A stretch of DNA of 64,000 nt from Eudorina sp. 2006-703-Eu-15 (taxonomy: Eukaryota; Chlorophyta; Chlorophyceae; Chlamydomonadales; Volvocaceae), in NCBI GenBank assembly GCA_003117195.1, contig BDSI01000013.1, forward strand, positions 62,001 to 126,000, read 5' to 3'. Both the position numbers and the translations under genes were made by a program. A model generated the notes under the pieces. That model had not been told where the DNA came from. It worked only from the letters and a program-made list of their open reading frames with translations, and ran no database searches. Shown here one piece after another: positions 46,407 to 57,501 of the stretch. Numbering within the stretch: position 1 is the first letter of the stretch; every line of letters begins with the position of its first letter.

Positions 46407-49400
46407 TTATTTCACGTGCGCCTTCCGTCTCAGCTCGGTTGACGAGATGTCCTTTCGGAACGACTCCTCGGGCAGGGCCAGCGGGAAGAGGTCCGCCAGC
46501 TCAGGCGGCACGTCCACATCCGGCAGCGACATGAACCGGCCCGTCGCCCCGTCCTTGCGGCCCGCCACTACGAAGCTGCAGCCGTTCTGCCGCAGCCTGC
46601 CGTGCAGCCGTCGAGGGTGCGGTTTCACGGCGCGAAGAGGGCATGAGGGGAGGACAGGCAGGGTCAGGGAGGCATGGGGGGAAGGGGCTGGTGCCCAGCT
46701 GCGCTTAACCACTTCAGCAAGGGACTGCAGCTCTGGACAGCCTTGCCACTATGTGGATCCAGGGACGTGGGAAATTGAGAGCCTGGCTACCGGGGGGTCG
46801 CGTTGGATTGAGTTGTGCAGTGGTGGGTAGGTGGGCGGTAATGGGCTGCAAGACAGGGGTTGGCCTGTAGGCCGACAACCAGACTCGCGCAGTTGATGTC
46901 CCCTCCGACGCGTCTTCCGCAGCGAACATGTTGGGCGCCGCATGATGACACTCATGTGCCAAGCGTTTCTGATTCCGTCGAGCACCACTGCGCAAGGCGC
47001 CTATGGCGCGACGTGTGGCGAGGAGGAACTCCGCCATGCGGGCTGCGTTCCACCGCCCACTGCCGCTTTTTGTCGCGGGTGTACATGGCTTGACGCATGG
47101 GTTCAAAGTTTGACCGGGTCATCAAACACTGCGTTGCCTTACCGCCGGATGGGGCTCCCGGCACACTCGCTCGCTTTCTAGTTATGTGGGTTTCGCGTCG
47201 CGTGGCGGGGCGTGGCGGCGCGCGCGCTTGCCCTTGCCCGTCTTAGGTGACCCTGACGTGGGGGCTGCAGCGCAGGCCACGGCTCGCGGACCGCCCGCCG
47301 TTCCCAGCTGTGCGCGGGTGCGGACGTCACGTAATAAACCGCGGGCTGCTGCTGCTGGCAGCAGTGTGAAACGGCGTGACAGCGCCGGGGATTAAAATTG
47401 AAAAAAGAAATAAACCCGAAGGACGAACCCGAAGAAGAACAGCGCCGGGGAGAGGGGCCGCCCACGCCAGTCCTCCCTGCGCAAAGAGACTGATCAAAGC
47501 CGCAGACCCGCAGGCAGGCAGTCCGACCGTAGTCGTATGGGTGGTAACGGCTACAGTTGACGAGAGTGGCATGATGTCAGCGGCCGCAGCTTGTTTAGGC
47601 TACGTCCGTTTCTAAGGTGTCCAGATTCGACATGGGGTGACGAAAAGCGCAATTGAGGTCTCGGCGTCGATCTGACCCAAAATACATTGCCCTTCCCCAC
47701 AGAAAATTTTTTTTGTTCTTTTCTTCTGCCATTCAGTGTTGCATCGGCAGTGACCTTTCCGTTGTCCGGCCGGGGCCCTACGTCTCAGATATCCCAAACC
47801 CTCCTCTGTCCGTGACATCCATTTTTGGGTATGCCGTTCGGTGGTAGAAGAACTTTGGTGCTTTGCACGGCCGACTTAGGCAACGCACACACGGCCTTCG
47901 CGATGAAACTCCACATACGCTTGACGAAGTCTGACTTTCCTCCCATTACGAAACGGACGTCTGTTACAGCAGTGCGAACGGATGCCAAACCAAGCCACGC
48001 GCCAAGAATGCGCGCACAATAGAGCTGCGCGCCCCCGCCAGAATCCACATATCTCAGCCCGGTTTGCAAAAATATTTGTCCACCCAGCCCACGTAACTCG
48101 GGGTCAGGTCCCATCCTCCTACAGTACGGCCGGTAAAGATAATCAAATAATTATTTGCACCTCGCAGATGTTTATATGGATATTGTTTGGGGTTTCTTGA
48201 AATCTTTACTGAGCAGCCGGTAATCACTCCCGTGCTCCACACGGCTCCGTGCCTGCTCCCAAGGCTCACAAGCGCTATCATGGCGCAGCTGTGCTGTAGA
48301 AACGCGTAGCAGGCCACCGGCGTGCTGAACTGCTGATCCACCCATGAGGGAGTCTTTGTGCGGTGGGTGGTGGCGTGTATGAAAACATCCTGCACAGTGT
48401 GTTGCAATCTACATCTATTGCTCTATGAAATAATCTACATCGCTCTATGAAATAATCTACATCGCTCATTAACATGTATTTGAAATCTTTGAAGCTCTGA
48501 AAACGTGACTCTGATAACTTCAGCGGCCCCATGGTGTCCGTCGAAGCCGCAGCGCCCGGCCTCGCCCCAACCGCCGCCGCCCCCTGCCGCCGCTCCCTCT
48601 CCTCACCTCGCAAAGTCCAGCACCATCTGCATGTACGAATTGCCGTAATATTTTGGAAGCACCAGCCGTACAACGGTGTCGTACCCCACGACGAAGCGGC
48701 TGCGCGGCAGCAGGTCCGCTTTGTTGGTGAAGAGCGGCGCGCGGTTGACCACCACGGGCAGCCCCAGCTCCACAAACTGCGCCACTCGACGCCTGATCTC
48801 CTCAGCCGAGAGCAAGCCCTGCCGGGGCACAGGTTGCGGTGCCGGGCAGAATCCGGGCGGGGAGGGGCGGTATAGGAAATGGGAAGACATTTCAAACTGG
48901 TATTGGTAGACAATTCAAACGGCGGGGCGGGGTGGTGTAGGAAACCCATCAGAGGCACCCCGTGCACCAGACGGGGGCACCCGGGCCTCTCCAGGCGGCG
49001 GTCCCCACAGGGTCACCGCAGGGGCTCTACATCTAGCAGGGTTGATCAGCAGGGCCCGCACTGGGATGCGGAGTCAAGGCCTCTTGGGCGTTCAAGCTCT
49101 GAGGTGCCGCGAGAGGCGCAGGCCCTCGTGACGAGGGCATGAGGCATCAGCGAACGGCACATGCGACGGCGCCGCGTGTCCGGCGTCGGCGGATGTCATC
49201 GGGTAGCACCGTGCCGCGCCGTTCCCTCGTGAGCGCGCCAGAGGGTGTACACAGCTCCGGGCTCCGGGCAACCCAGTCCAGATCGGGCGCGACAGATGCC
49301 ATCCGGATCCCATCCGGGGGCCTGCCGTACCCTGCCGTACCTTGTCCGCGTTCTGCACGGTCAGCTCAAACGCGCCCTCCAGGGCTCCGCCCCCCGGGGT

Positions 49401-52400
49401 CGCCGCCGACGCCGCCCTCACGGCCGCCGCCAGCAGCTCCAGGTGACCTGTCAAGAGGCCGGCCACCGTGGCCCACGGCACCGTGTGTGTGTTTTCAGCA
49501 ACGCAACCCCACCATGTGTGTTTAACAAGAAGCCCGCTGTAACATCCTTAATAAAAAAAAGCCCACCCCGCCGTGTGTGTTGCGCGAGAAACCCCGCCGC
49601 CCGTAGGGAGGAGCTGGGGATCGCTATTGGTCCGTGTATCCAGCCCGGACATCGTCTTAAGATTGCACCGTTGTCAGGTAAGCGTTACATGGGGGGTGCT
49701 GGCCCCCACCCGGAAGGGCCACCGCCGACGGCCCGCTGTGCTGGTCGCGTCGTGAATGACCAGGGCCCTGAACACCTGAAATCCCCCAAGGGTCGCCTTG
49801 CCCCGACCCGGAAGCTGGTACCGGACCCCGCCTCGCACTCGCACCTTCGTGCAGCGGGTTGAACGAGCCCGGCAGGTAGACCCGCCCGCGCCGCGGCGCG
49901 TCCACCGTCACCTGCTTCCCGCAGAACTCCACGCACCGCACCTCCCCCGCTAGCAACCGCTCCACAGGGTCGGCCGCGGGCTGCCGCGTGTCGCGCAAGA
50001 TGTCGTACGTCGTTTGTACTGCTGGTGGCGCCACGCCGGCGGCGGCGGGCTTGCCGTTGGTGCTGGCACCACCTGCGGAAGCCGTCGCCGCCGTCGCCGA
50101 GGGCGCGTTTGCATCCCCAGCTGGTGGGTCTATGAGCGGCAGTTGCAGTCCCGTGGTGTCGCAGCCGCTGGTCTCCGCGAGCAGCTGGGGGAGGAACAGG
50201 AAGAGAACAGGGGAGGCAGCAACAGGAGGGCGTTGCATGCACAGAAGAGGAAGCAGCAGGAGGATGCTTTGCTTTGGTCAATTGCAAGAAGTAACGGCTA
50301 CAGTTTTGTGTGCTGCTGAACCCCGTGTGTAAAACCCAGGAAACCCAAGAAGGAGGGACACCTCACGCACACGCGCAGACGGCGGCACCAGGCTGCGAGG
50401 AAGCGAGGGCACCACGTCATCTCCAGCCACAAAGTGTCGTGAATGTCGTACACGTCGTACCTTGATGAGCAGCCTGCTCGCCAGGTCGTCCTCCCCCACC
50501 CGAGTACGGGCCCCCTTTGCCAGCGTCAGCTCCAGGCGTCGACCGCCGCTGCCGCCGTACACCGCCACGAAGACTCGATGGTCACCGCGTTTGACGTCTT
50601 TCTGCGGGTACGCGCAGGGAGGGCGCGCACGGTGCAACAGGGGGTTGTTTATGCAGGTGCGGACAGAGCGGGCAGGTGAGCGTGTCTGTAAGCAGGGCTT
50701 GTGTTGCGCTGCTACAGTGTCGCGCTGCTACAGTGTTGGTTGCGCTGTCCGGACGGACGTCCAGGATTGCGTTCATGTTCAGCAAACACCCCGCCAACCA
50801 AGGGTGTCCCCAGGCTGGGTGTGTCTGGACTGTTTTCTTTTTAACCCGCCAACCTCCTAACAACCCCACAGAGGGCATCCGAGTGGCACACACGACTGAG
50901 CCCGGTGCGGTCCCGCCCCGTCCACCCCGCAACCAGAATCAAAGGTCTCCATCCAGCCTCCAGCCGCATGATCACAGACCGGCCGGGGCCAGCCCTTTTT
51001 CTCCCCGGGGTTCAGGTTCGGGTTCATTTCTCTGGATCTGGATTTTCCCGTGGCATACCCCTGTGGCCCCGTCCCCCTTTTCGTCAATAAAGACAGCGAA
51101 ACCGCAAAAGAGCAACAAACCGATAAGCGCCAATGTAGTCTTTGATGAAGACGGCGAAGCGTTGACTCCGACGAAATAAGAAGAAGCTGATACATTCAGA
51201 TAGTGGACGGCTGATGAGACACCGTAGTAGGGCTGGCGAGAAGAGTTATAACGGTCGAACCCAAAGAGCAAAGACCGCCCCCGCCCCCGCCACCGCCACC
51301 GCCCCGTCTCCCGCCCCCGCCCCCGCCCCGTCCCCCGCCCTCTCTCACCGTGGCCAGCGCGCAGGTCGCCCCCAGACCCACCACGCTGCTCCCAAAGGAG
51401 CTCAGGTCGACCGCGCGGCGGTAGGCGGCCTCCGCCATGGCGGCCGCTGTCGCGGCGCTGCAGTACTGCTCTGGCTCCTGCCGCACACGGGGCGATACAG
51501 TTTTGAAGAGAGCGGTTCGCGCTTTGGTATGCGGCGCCCTCGATGTGAGTGCGTGTAAAAGAAAACTGAGCGGGCACTGTGAATGAGTGTGTAAAAGATT
51601 GCTGAGTGAGTGTGCGTGTGCGGTGTGGCTGGGGCGCGAGGACAACGCCATATGAGATGAGTGGACGGCCGGAAGCCACACGGCAGAAAGTTTGAGCGAT
51701 GCTATCCGTTCTGTGGGCCCTCCTCCGGCTTCCTCAGCCTCTCCCGCGTCGCGGACCTCAACCCCGCTGACCTCAACCCCGCGGTCGTCGACCGGCTTCA
51801 GGTCCGCCCCATCACACCACTGGAGGGCCCAGGGGATGCCTTGGGTCCCCAACACGCACCCCTTAGGGCCCGGTGACGTGGCTCTCCCGGAGGCATCGGT
51901 TGTGTATTGTCTTACCTGGCCCAGGATGCTGACCAGGCTGTCTCGGGCGTACGGCACCGAGGCCTCCAACACGGTGGCGGAGGCGCCGGGCACCGCCAGC
52001 AGCCAGGAGATGGACTGGGAGCAGACAATACACAACATACATAAAACACGCACATTACATAAAAAGACACAATAACACATAAAAAGCACCCAGGGATTTT
52101 TCATGGGATGTGGGAGTCGTAGGGTGGATGCACTGACTGCTGAACGGCCGTGCCGCGCGCCGGCTCTCTTGGCTACCCCAGCCACGTTGATACGGGAGCT
52201 TGAGGCGGGGCATTCTGTCAAATCAGGACCGGTGCTTCAAAGTATCCTTATCGCGCACCGCGGGAGCTGTCTTCCGAAGGCCAGCCGCATACACCCACCT
52301 GCACCGCTCCGCCGGTGACGTACACGACCGCCTTTGTGTCATTGCTGTGGATGCTCCGTATCAGGGCTTCAACATCTGGCGCGAGCTCCTGCACATGTGG

Positions 52401-52499
52401 CACGCTTGCAGCTGATGCAGGCGCGCGAGCCTGCGTGCTGCTCCGAAGGCCGCGATGGACCCAACCGAGCCCTCTCGCCGGGGCTTTGATGTGCAGCAT
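46407..52499 (-). CDS. Nucleotidyltransferase superfamily protein (NMNAT/cytidylyltransferase-like, plant At2g01220 type)
   Basis: Eight exons (52499-52299, 52014-51916, 51477-51349, 50601-50461, 50184-49845, 49447-49341, 48818-48607, 46596-46407) join in phase to 472 residues. The N-terminal half carries a CinA-C-like domain (VYVTGGAVQSISWLLAVPG, LEASVPYARDSL, GLGATCALAT, GDHRVFVAVYG). The C-terminal half is a HIGH-type nucleotidyltransferase: LPGSFNPLHEGH (294-305) is the nucleotide-binding motif, and DISSTELR near the end the ISSTxxR-type motif. The order and wording match the plant family typified by Arabidopsis At2g01220, so family membership is firm, while the substrate (a nicotinamide or other nucleotide) is not shown. 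ATG 52499 was chosen because the residues before the conserved region are basic and Ala-rich, which may be a targeting peptide. The last intron (48606-46597) is about 2 kb. It lies head-to-head with the HAD gene. Confidence 0.93.
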
Positions 52500-52819
52500 C
52501 TGTGATACAGTCTTGCCAACCAGTCCACCACAATTAAATATAAAGCGAGTGCAAAACCGTAAAGGGTGACAGACGGTGATTGCGCGGCTTAGGGCAACAA
52601 TCATAATATTGGATCCAATAGTTTCATGTTAACTCATTAGGTCCATATTTGTCGGGAAGCTGGCAGCAATCGTAAACGCGAGTACCGAGCTACTGACCAA
52701 CCCTACCGTACGTTTCTGGTTGGCAATACGACAGACCTGCTGCCAAAAGGAGGTTTCCAAACTGTAATTTCTGCAAGTATTAACGTGAGGCATCAGCGTG
52801 CCGGTCAGGCCCAACCGTC
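52500..52819. promoter_or_regulatory. Bidirectional promoter region between nucleotidyltransferase and HAD phosphatase genes
   Basis: The two start codons (52499 minus and 52820 plus) are 320 bp apart with no other gene between, so both transcription starts must fall here. The central part is AT-richer than the flanking exons. No canonical TATA element was assigned. Confidence 0.6.
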
Positions 52820-55576
52820 ATGCTGGCTCGCCTGACGCCATCTAGCCGCGCGAGCGGGCGCGCCTTCGCTGCGCCGCTCAAGCGCGCTCCCACTACCTTG
52901 CCGCTTTCAAATAGAATGCCGGGCCGGTGCGCTGCTGCCGGCGCCAAGCTTATTGCGCTGGACTTCGATGGCGTGGTCTGCGACTCCTGCGGAGAGAGCA
53001 GCCTGTCAGCCTTCAAGGTAAGAACTCGCACCGGAGGTCAGAGGGAGCCAGAGGAAGGTGGGGTCAGCGGGGCGGCCGAGGGCCAGCCCTTGGCCGCTGG
53101 CGCCGGCTGTAGCGGTGTCTACATGAAACGGGGGGCACGCATGCCCTGGCTCCGGACGCTGTGGCCTGCCAGAGACATGTGTTGTGGCGAGCAGCTGGGC
53201 GGGCATGGTGACTTGCGCTCCTCCGTCAGAGCCAATCCGGAATCAGTTCCGTCCACCATGCCCAACTGACACCCGTGCCGAGACGCCGGGTAGGTGGTGG
53301 TGGTGTGCATTTTCCGACCCCATGCGCGTTCATAACACGCCACAGGCCGCCGCGCAGCTGTGGCCGGAGATCTTCCGTACCCCGGAGGCCGAGGCGCGCA
53401 AGGACGAGCTCGTGGAGAAGATGCGGGCTGTACGACCTGTCGTGGAGACCGGGTACGTCGTACCCGGTACCGTACAGGAATTAGGAGGGGTCCAGCCGTG
53501 CCGACGCTGGAGCCGCGACTGTGCCTCACCTTGCCGGAGGGGAGACTTACACAACTCCAGCTACGACTCTATGTACGACTCCATGTATACGACTCCATGT
53601 ACGACTCTATGTACGTCTCCATGTACGTCTCCATGTACGACGTTAGGCCTGACAGCTGATGTATCAGCCGCGCGCGTGGTTCACTCACTCACGAGCGGGT
53701 CAGTGGCGGTCAGTGCAGGTCGCGCGGGGGAGAGCGCGGGCGGTTGGGCTTCTTTGTCGCGGGAGCAGGCGCACCGCACCGCACCCGCGCACGGCGCTGC
53801 GAGCTGAGCTGCCTCGGGGCCCCGCCGGGCGCTGGCTGCCGGGCCACCCGGGCTGGTGCTGCACCTGACCGTTGCGCATGTCATGCGGCTGTGCATCAGC
53901 CGTGCATGTCCGGAAGTCCGGACATTGGGGGGCGACAGACGGACAGGGGCGAGAATCCGTCCTGACGCGCCGCAGCCGTCCGTGCGTATGCGCCGCAGCT
54001 GACGCGCGTGGTGCCCGCCTGTGCCGTACGCGTACGACGATCCCGCTTCAGGTACGAAAATATCATCCAGATCCGGTGTCTGTACGAGGGCGTGACGGTG
54101 GAGGAGATGCTGGGCAGCTGGGAAACCATGTTGCCGGCCCGCATGGCGCAGTGGGGCTTGAACCGGTCCGAGGTGAGGAGAGGGGAGCCCGGTGGTTGAG
54201 CCGTTGAGGACGGCCCGGACAGGGAACGGCGCTGGAATCCTGGCCCCGGGCACCTGTACACGACTCGCGGGGAACAACCCTAGTGGACGATTCTTGACGG
54301 CCCACGAGAGCCCGCGGGGCCCGCGGCTCAAAACAGATGTCGTAGGTGGTTGGTCGTTGGCCAAAGATCGAAGCAGATCGACGTTTTTTTCACCAAAGCC
54401 CCGGACATTGGGCGAAGCCGATCCCGGGTCTAGGAGTACAAGCGAGTTGCCAGAGAGAGGCCTGAAGTGGCGGTGTACGGTGCTTGCCCGCTGCTGTCCC
54501 TGTCCCGGTGTGCAGATGGTGGAGCTGTTTGGCAAGGTCCGAGATGACTGGATCGATGAGGACCCGGACGGCTGGCTGGCGCCCAACCGCATCTACGAGG
54601 GGGTGGCGGACCCGGTGAGGGCCGCCATGGCGCACCACCAGGTCTACATCGTCACCACTAAGCAGGTCCGTCCAGGGAATATGTGTTTCTTGAATAACCC
54701 GACCCGGCACAACACGACACCACACGATTCGACTCGGCTCGACTCGGTACGACATGTAAGGTTGCAGTATGCCCTGCGCACTCCCGCGCGCCTTTTGTTA
54801 CTCCGCACCCCGCCCCTGCACCATGACCCGCCTGGTGTCAAAGCTTACTACACACACAGCGCAGCGAAATCCCAAGCCCCAGGACCCCTTCCTCCCCGCC
54901 GTTATCCCCGTAAGGCCCACTACACGGAGATCTTGATGCGGGACATGGCGTCCGTGCCCTTCCCGGGCGACCGCATCTTCAGCCAGACCGTGTCGGGGCG
55001 GCCCAAGGGCGAGGTGCTGGCGGCGCTGGCGGCCCGCCACCCAGAGGCCGCCGAGAAGGTGTTTGTGGAGGACAAGCTGAGCACCCTGGAGAAAGTGGCC
55101 CGGTGAGAGCCTTGTACGGCGAGCGTCGTACGGCGAGCGTCGTAGACGTGGGCGAGGCAGGACAGCTAGCTGCGCGATGCCGCATACAGGCGCCGGAAAC
55201 TGCCGCACAAACATACCTAGCGCGCGCTTTGCTGTGCGTTGCCGTAAACGGTACGATCACCGAAGGAGCTCGGGCGGCACGTGCGTTGTTGACTGGTCGC
55301 CACGAGCCGCGGACTGCGTGTCGGGCTCGCCGCGGCCCGCGCCTGCGCCTCCGTCCCCGGCTCCGACGCACTTGGTCATCTCATCTTCGGCACTTGGTTG
55401 GTTCCGTGGGTCGTCCGCGCAGGGACCCCTCCTTGTCCGACTGGCGGCTGTACCTGGTGGACTGGGGGTACAACACGGCTCCGGAGCGGGCCCGCGCCGC
55501 CGCCAACCCCGCCATCACCATCATCGACAAGCAGCAGTTCGCGGACCTCCTGGCGCAGGAGCTGATGGTGGCGTGA
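52820..55576 (+). CDS. HAD-superfamily hydrolase, probably organelle-targeted
   Basis: Exons 52820-53017, 53346-53452, 54052-54172, 54516-54665, 54915-55102 and 55423-55576 join in phase to 305 residues. The first ~42 residues are rich in Arg, Ala, Ser and Pro with no acids, like a chloroplast or mitochondrial transit peptide. Motif I is LDFDGVVCDS (nucleophile Asp48, acid/base Asp50). Motif II is the Thr in VYIVTTKQ (184-192), motif III the Lys in GRPKGEVL (Lys223), and motif IV the acidic pair in VFVEDKLSTLE (Glu244-Asp245). An all-helical cap segment lies between motifs I and II. These are the four catalytic motifs of phosphoglycolate-phosphatase-like HAD enzymes; the natural phosphate ester is unknown. 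The third intron, 54173-54515, follows NRSE. Confidence 0.92.
53562..53640. repeat. ACGACTC(T/C)ATGT minisatellite in an HAD intron
   Basis: Seven units of about 11-13 bp (CTATGTACGACTC, CATGTACGTCTC variants) inside the intron 53453-54051. Confidence 0.85.
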
Positions 55577-55927
55577 GGAGCGAGGAGCGAACTCTGCAGC
55601 TCTTGATTTCGTGAAAGGCATCATGCCAGACGAACCCAATACACGGTGACGGATATGGCTTAGAATGAAACTGTGTACCTAGGTATTGCGTGATGTGCGT
55701 GCGATGTATGCGGGCTTTGACGGGGACTGCGGCTTTCTTTGCGTGCTGTGCGCCAGGCGCCTCCGTACAGTATTTTGTGTGTGTTGGGGCTTATATAACG
55801 AGAGGACAGGAAAAAAGGGAGGGGAGGTAGAGCAGGATAGGGCCCGGCAGGGGCAGCCCGTCGACGGTGGAGCCCCCTTGGGAAAGACGGTTGGGAAGCT
55901 GCGTGGCCGGCAGAGTGGCAGTTCAAC

Positions 55928-55964
<37 letters not shown>

Positions 55965-57501
55965 CTCGCCAGCCGGTGCGGGGCGGGTGATAAGAGCCGA
56001 ACAGCAGGTGAGGCCGGCTTGAGGCCGTGGAAGGCCGAAGAGGCGGTGCGCGGGAGGACGTTTCCAGGTGGCCAGCAGCAGGCGACGTGGGCGGCTGCTG
56101 CAAGGGAAGTCGTTACATATCTGATATCTTGGAGCCGGGTCTGACGCTGACTGGGGTACCGCTACCCTGGCCCATCGGGGGCGGAGCGAGACCACCGAAG
56201 CACTCCGCCGTTGAGGAGGCAATGGTGTATGTATCAGTTGATCCTTCACCGCCATTCAACTCCGACGACGACGTCTGCGAGGGTTCCACGCACGCTCACC
56301 ACCAGGCAGCGCCCAGCAGCATCCATCCGCCTCGATCCACGACAACTCGTCAATGCCAGCGAACTTCGTTCGTCTACGACGGTTAGCTCGTAAGCCATGA
56401 TGATCCCGAACAACCATCATACACTCATCGAATCGGGGGCGCCCAGCCGCCCACCCTCTCAACTCCCCACAGACAACTTTGGGGCACACAGGGGCGCCTT
56501 GTGTTGTGCCTTGACATAGGCCTCCAAACCCGGTGTAGGAAGTGTGAGGGCACACATGTGTATGTCCTCACAAGATTGTAACGACTACGCACTTACTTAT
56601 GTGTGTGTGTGTGTGTGTTACATGGTTGGGGGTGCGTAACCCCATACCTGCACATACCCATACGAGCCGGAGGCCCAAGGGCAAACAAAACGCCCAAAAG
56701 CACTGGTTTGCAATACCTTACTTATGTGTATGAGGACGTGTGTGCGCGGGCGCAGGCAGCAGAATAGGGCAGGCAGCAGAATAGGGCAGGCAGCAGAGTA
56801 GGCAGGCAGCAGAATAGGTGTTCGTGACATGCCCACATGGGTGCATGTGTGTAAAAGGAAATCGTGTGTGTGCGAAGGAACCGGTGTGTATTGATATGTG
56901 TGTGTTAGCTGTTAGGTTGTGCCTCGACTGCAGGCCGCCGGTGAGCTCTCCTCGTAGGATCAGGTAGGATCACGCGCGCGTACGTCCGGCTGCAGGGCCC
57001 CTGCGGGCTGCATCAACCCTCTTCAACCGCAAGCAAGGACGGAAGTTTTATGTTTGCGGTATCGTGACCTGTCGCCCGCTACTGCGGGAGGATGTTCATT
57101 GAGCCCCAAATGTTTGTGGTGTAATACAACTATCCTCCGATCTGCCAGGTCTAGGTTTCCTGGCTGGGAAGAACGGGGGAAGGTACGGGCCCATACCGTC
57201 CTGTAGGTCAGTACCGGGTGTACATCCGAAACTCCTGCGGAAGGCAACGGTATCTGCGCCCGTTCAGTCTCGTACCTCAATCTAAGGAGCAAATGTCCCG
57301 CAAATCATTATATTATGGCTATGAGATGGCTCATGGTGAGCTCAGTTGGCTCGGATAATTTAGCCACAATTCGAACGGTTATCGAGGATTTAAAGATGCG
57401 CGTGCCGTGGTGATTCTCACAGGTGTTCACTTGTATTTATTCATAAAGCGATTGCGATTGACATATAACACGCCTTCCGTCAGCTTAATTTAGCATAAGA
57501 A
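55577..57501. other. Intergenic with several short tandem repeats
   Basis: No coding exon supported. Contains (GGCT)n at 55928-55964, (GT)n at 56600-56618 and four units of about 18 bp, AGGCAGCAGAATAGGGC, at 56752-56818. A TGTAA at about 56,577 is a candidate poly(A) signal for the HAD gene. The last 400 bp before 57502 are AT-rich and likely hold the promoter of the ankyrin gene. Confidence 0.55.
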
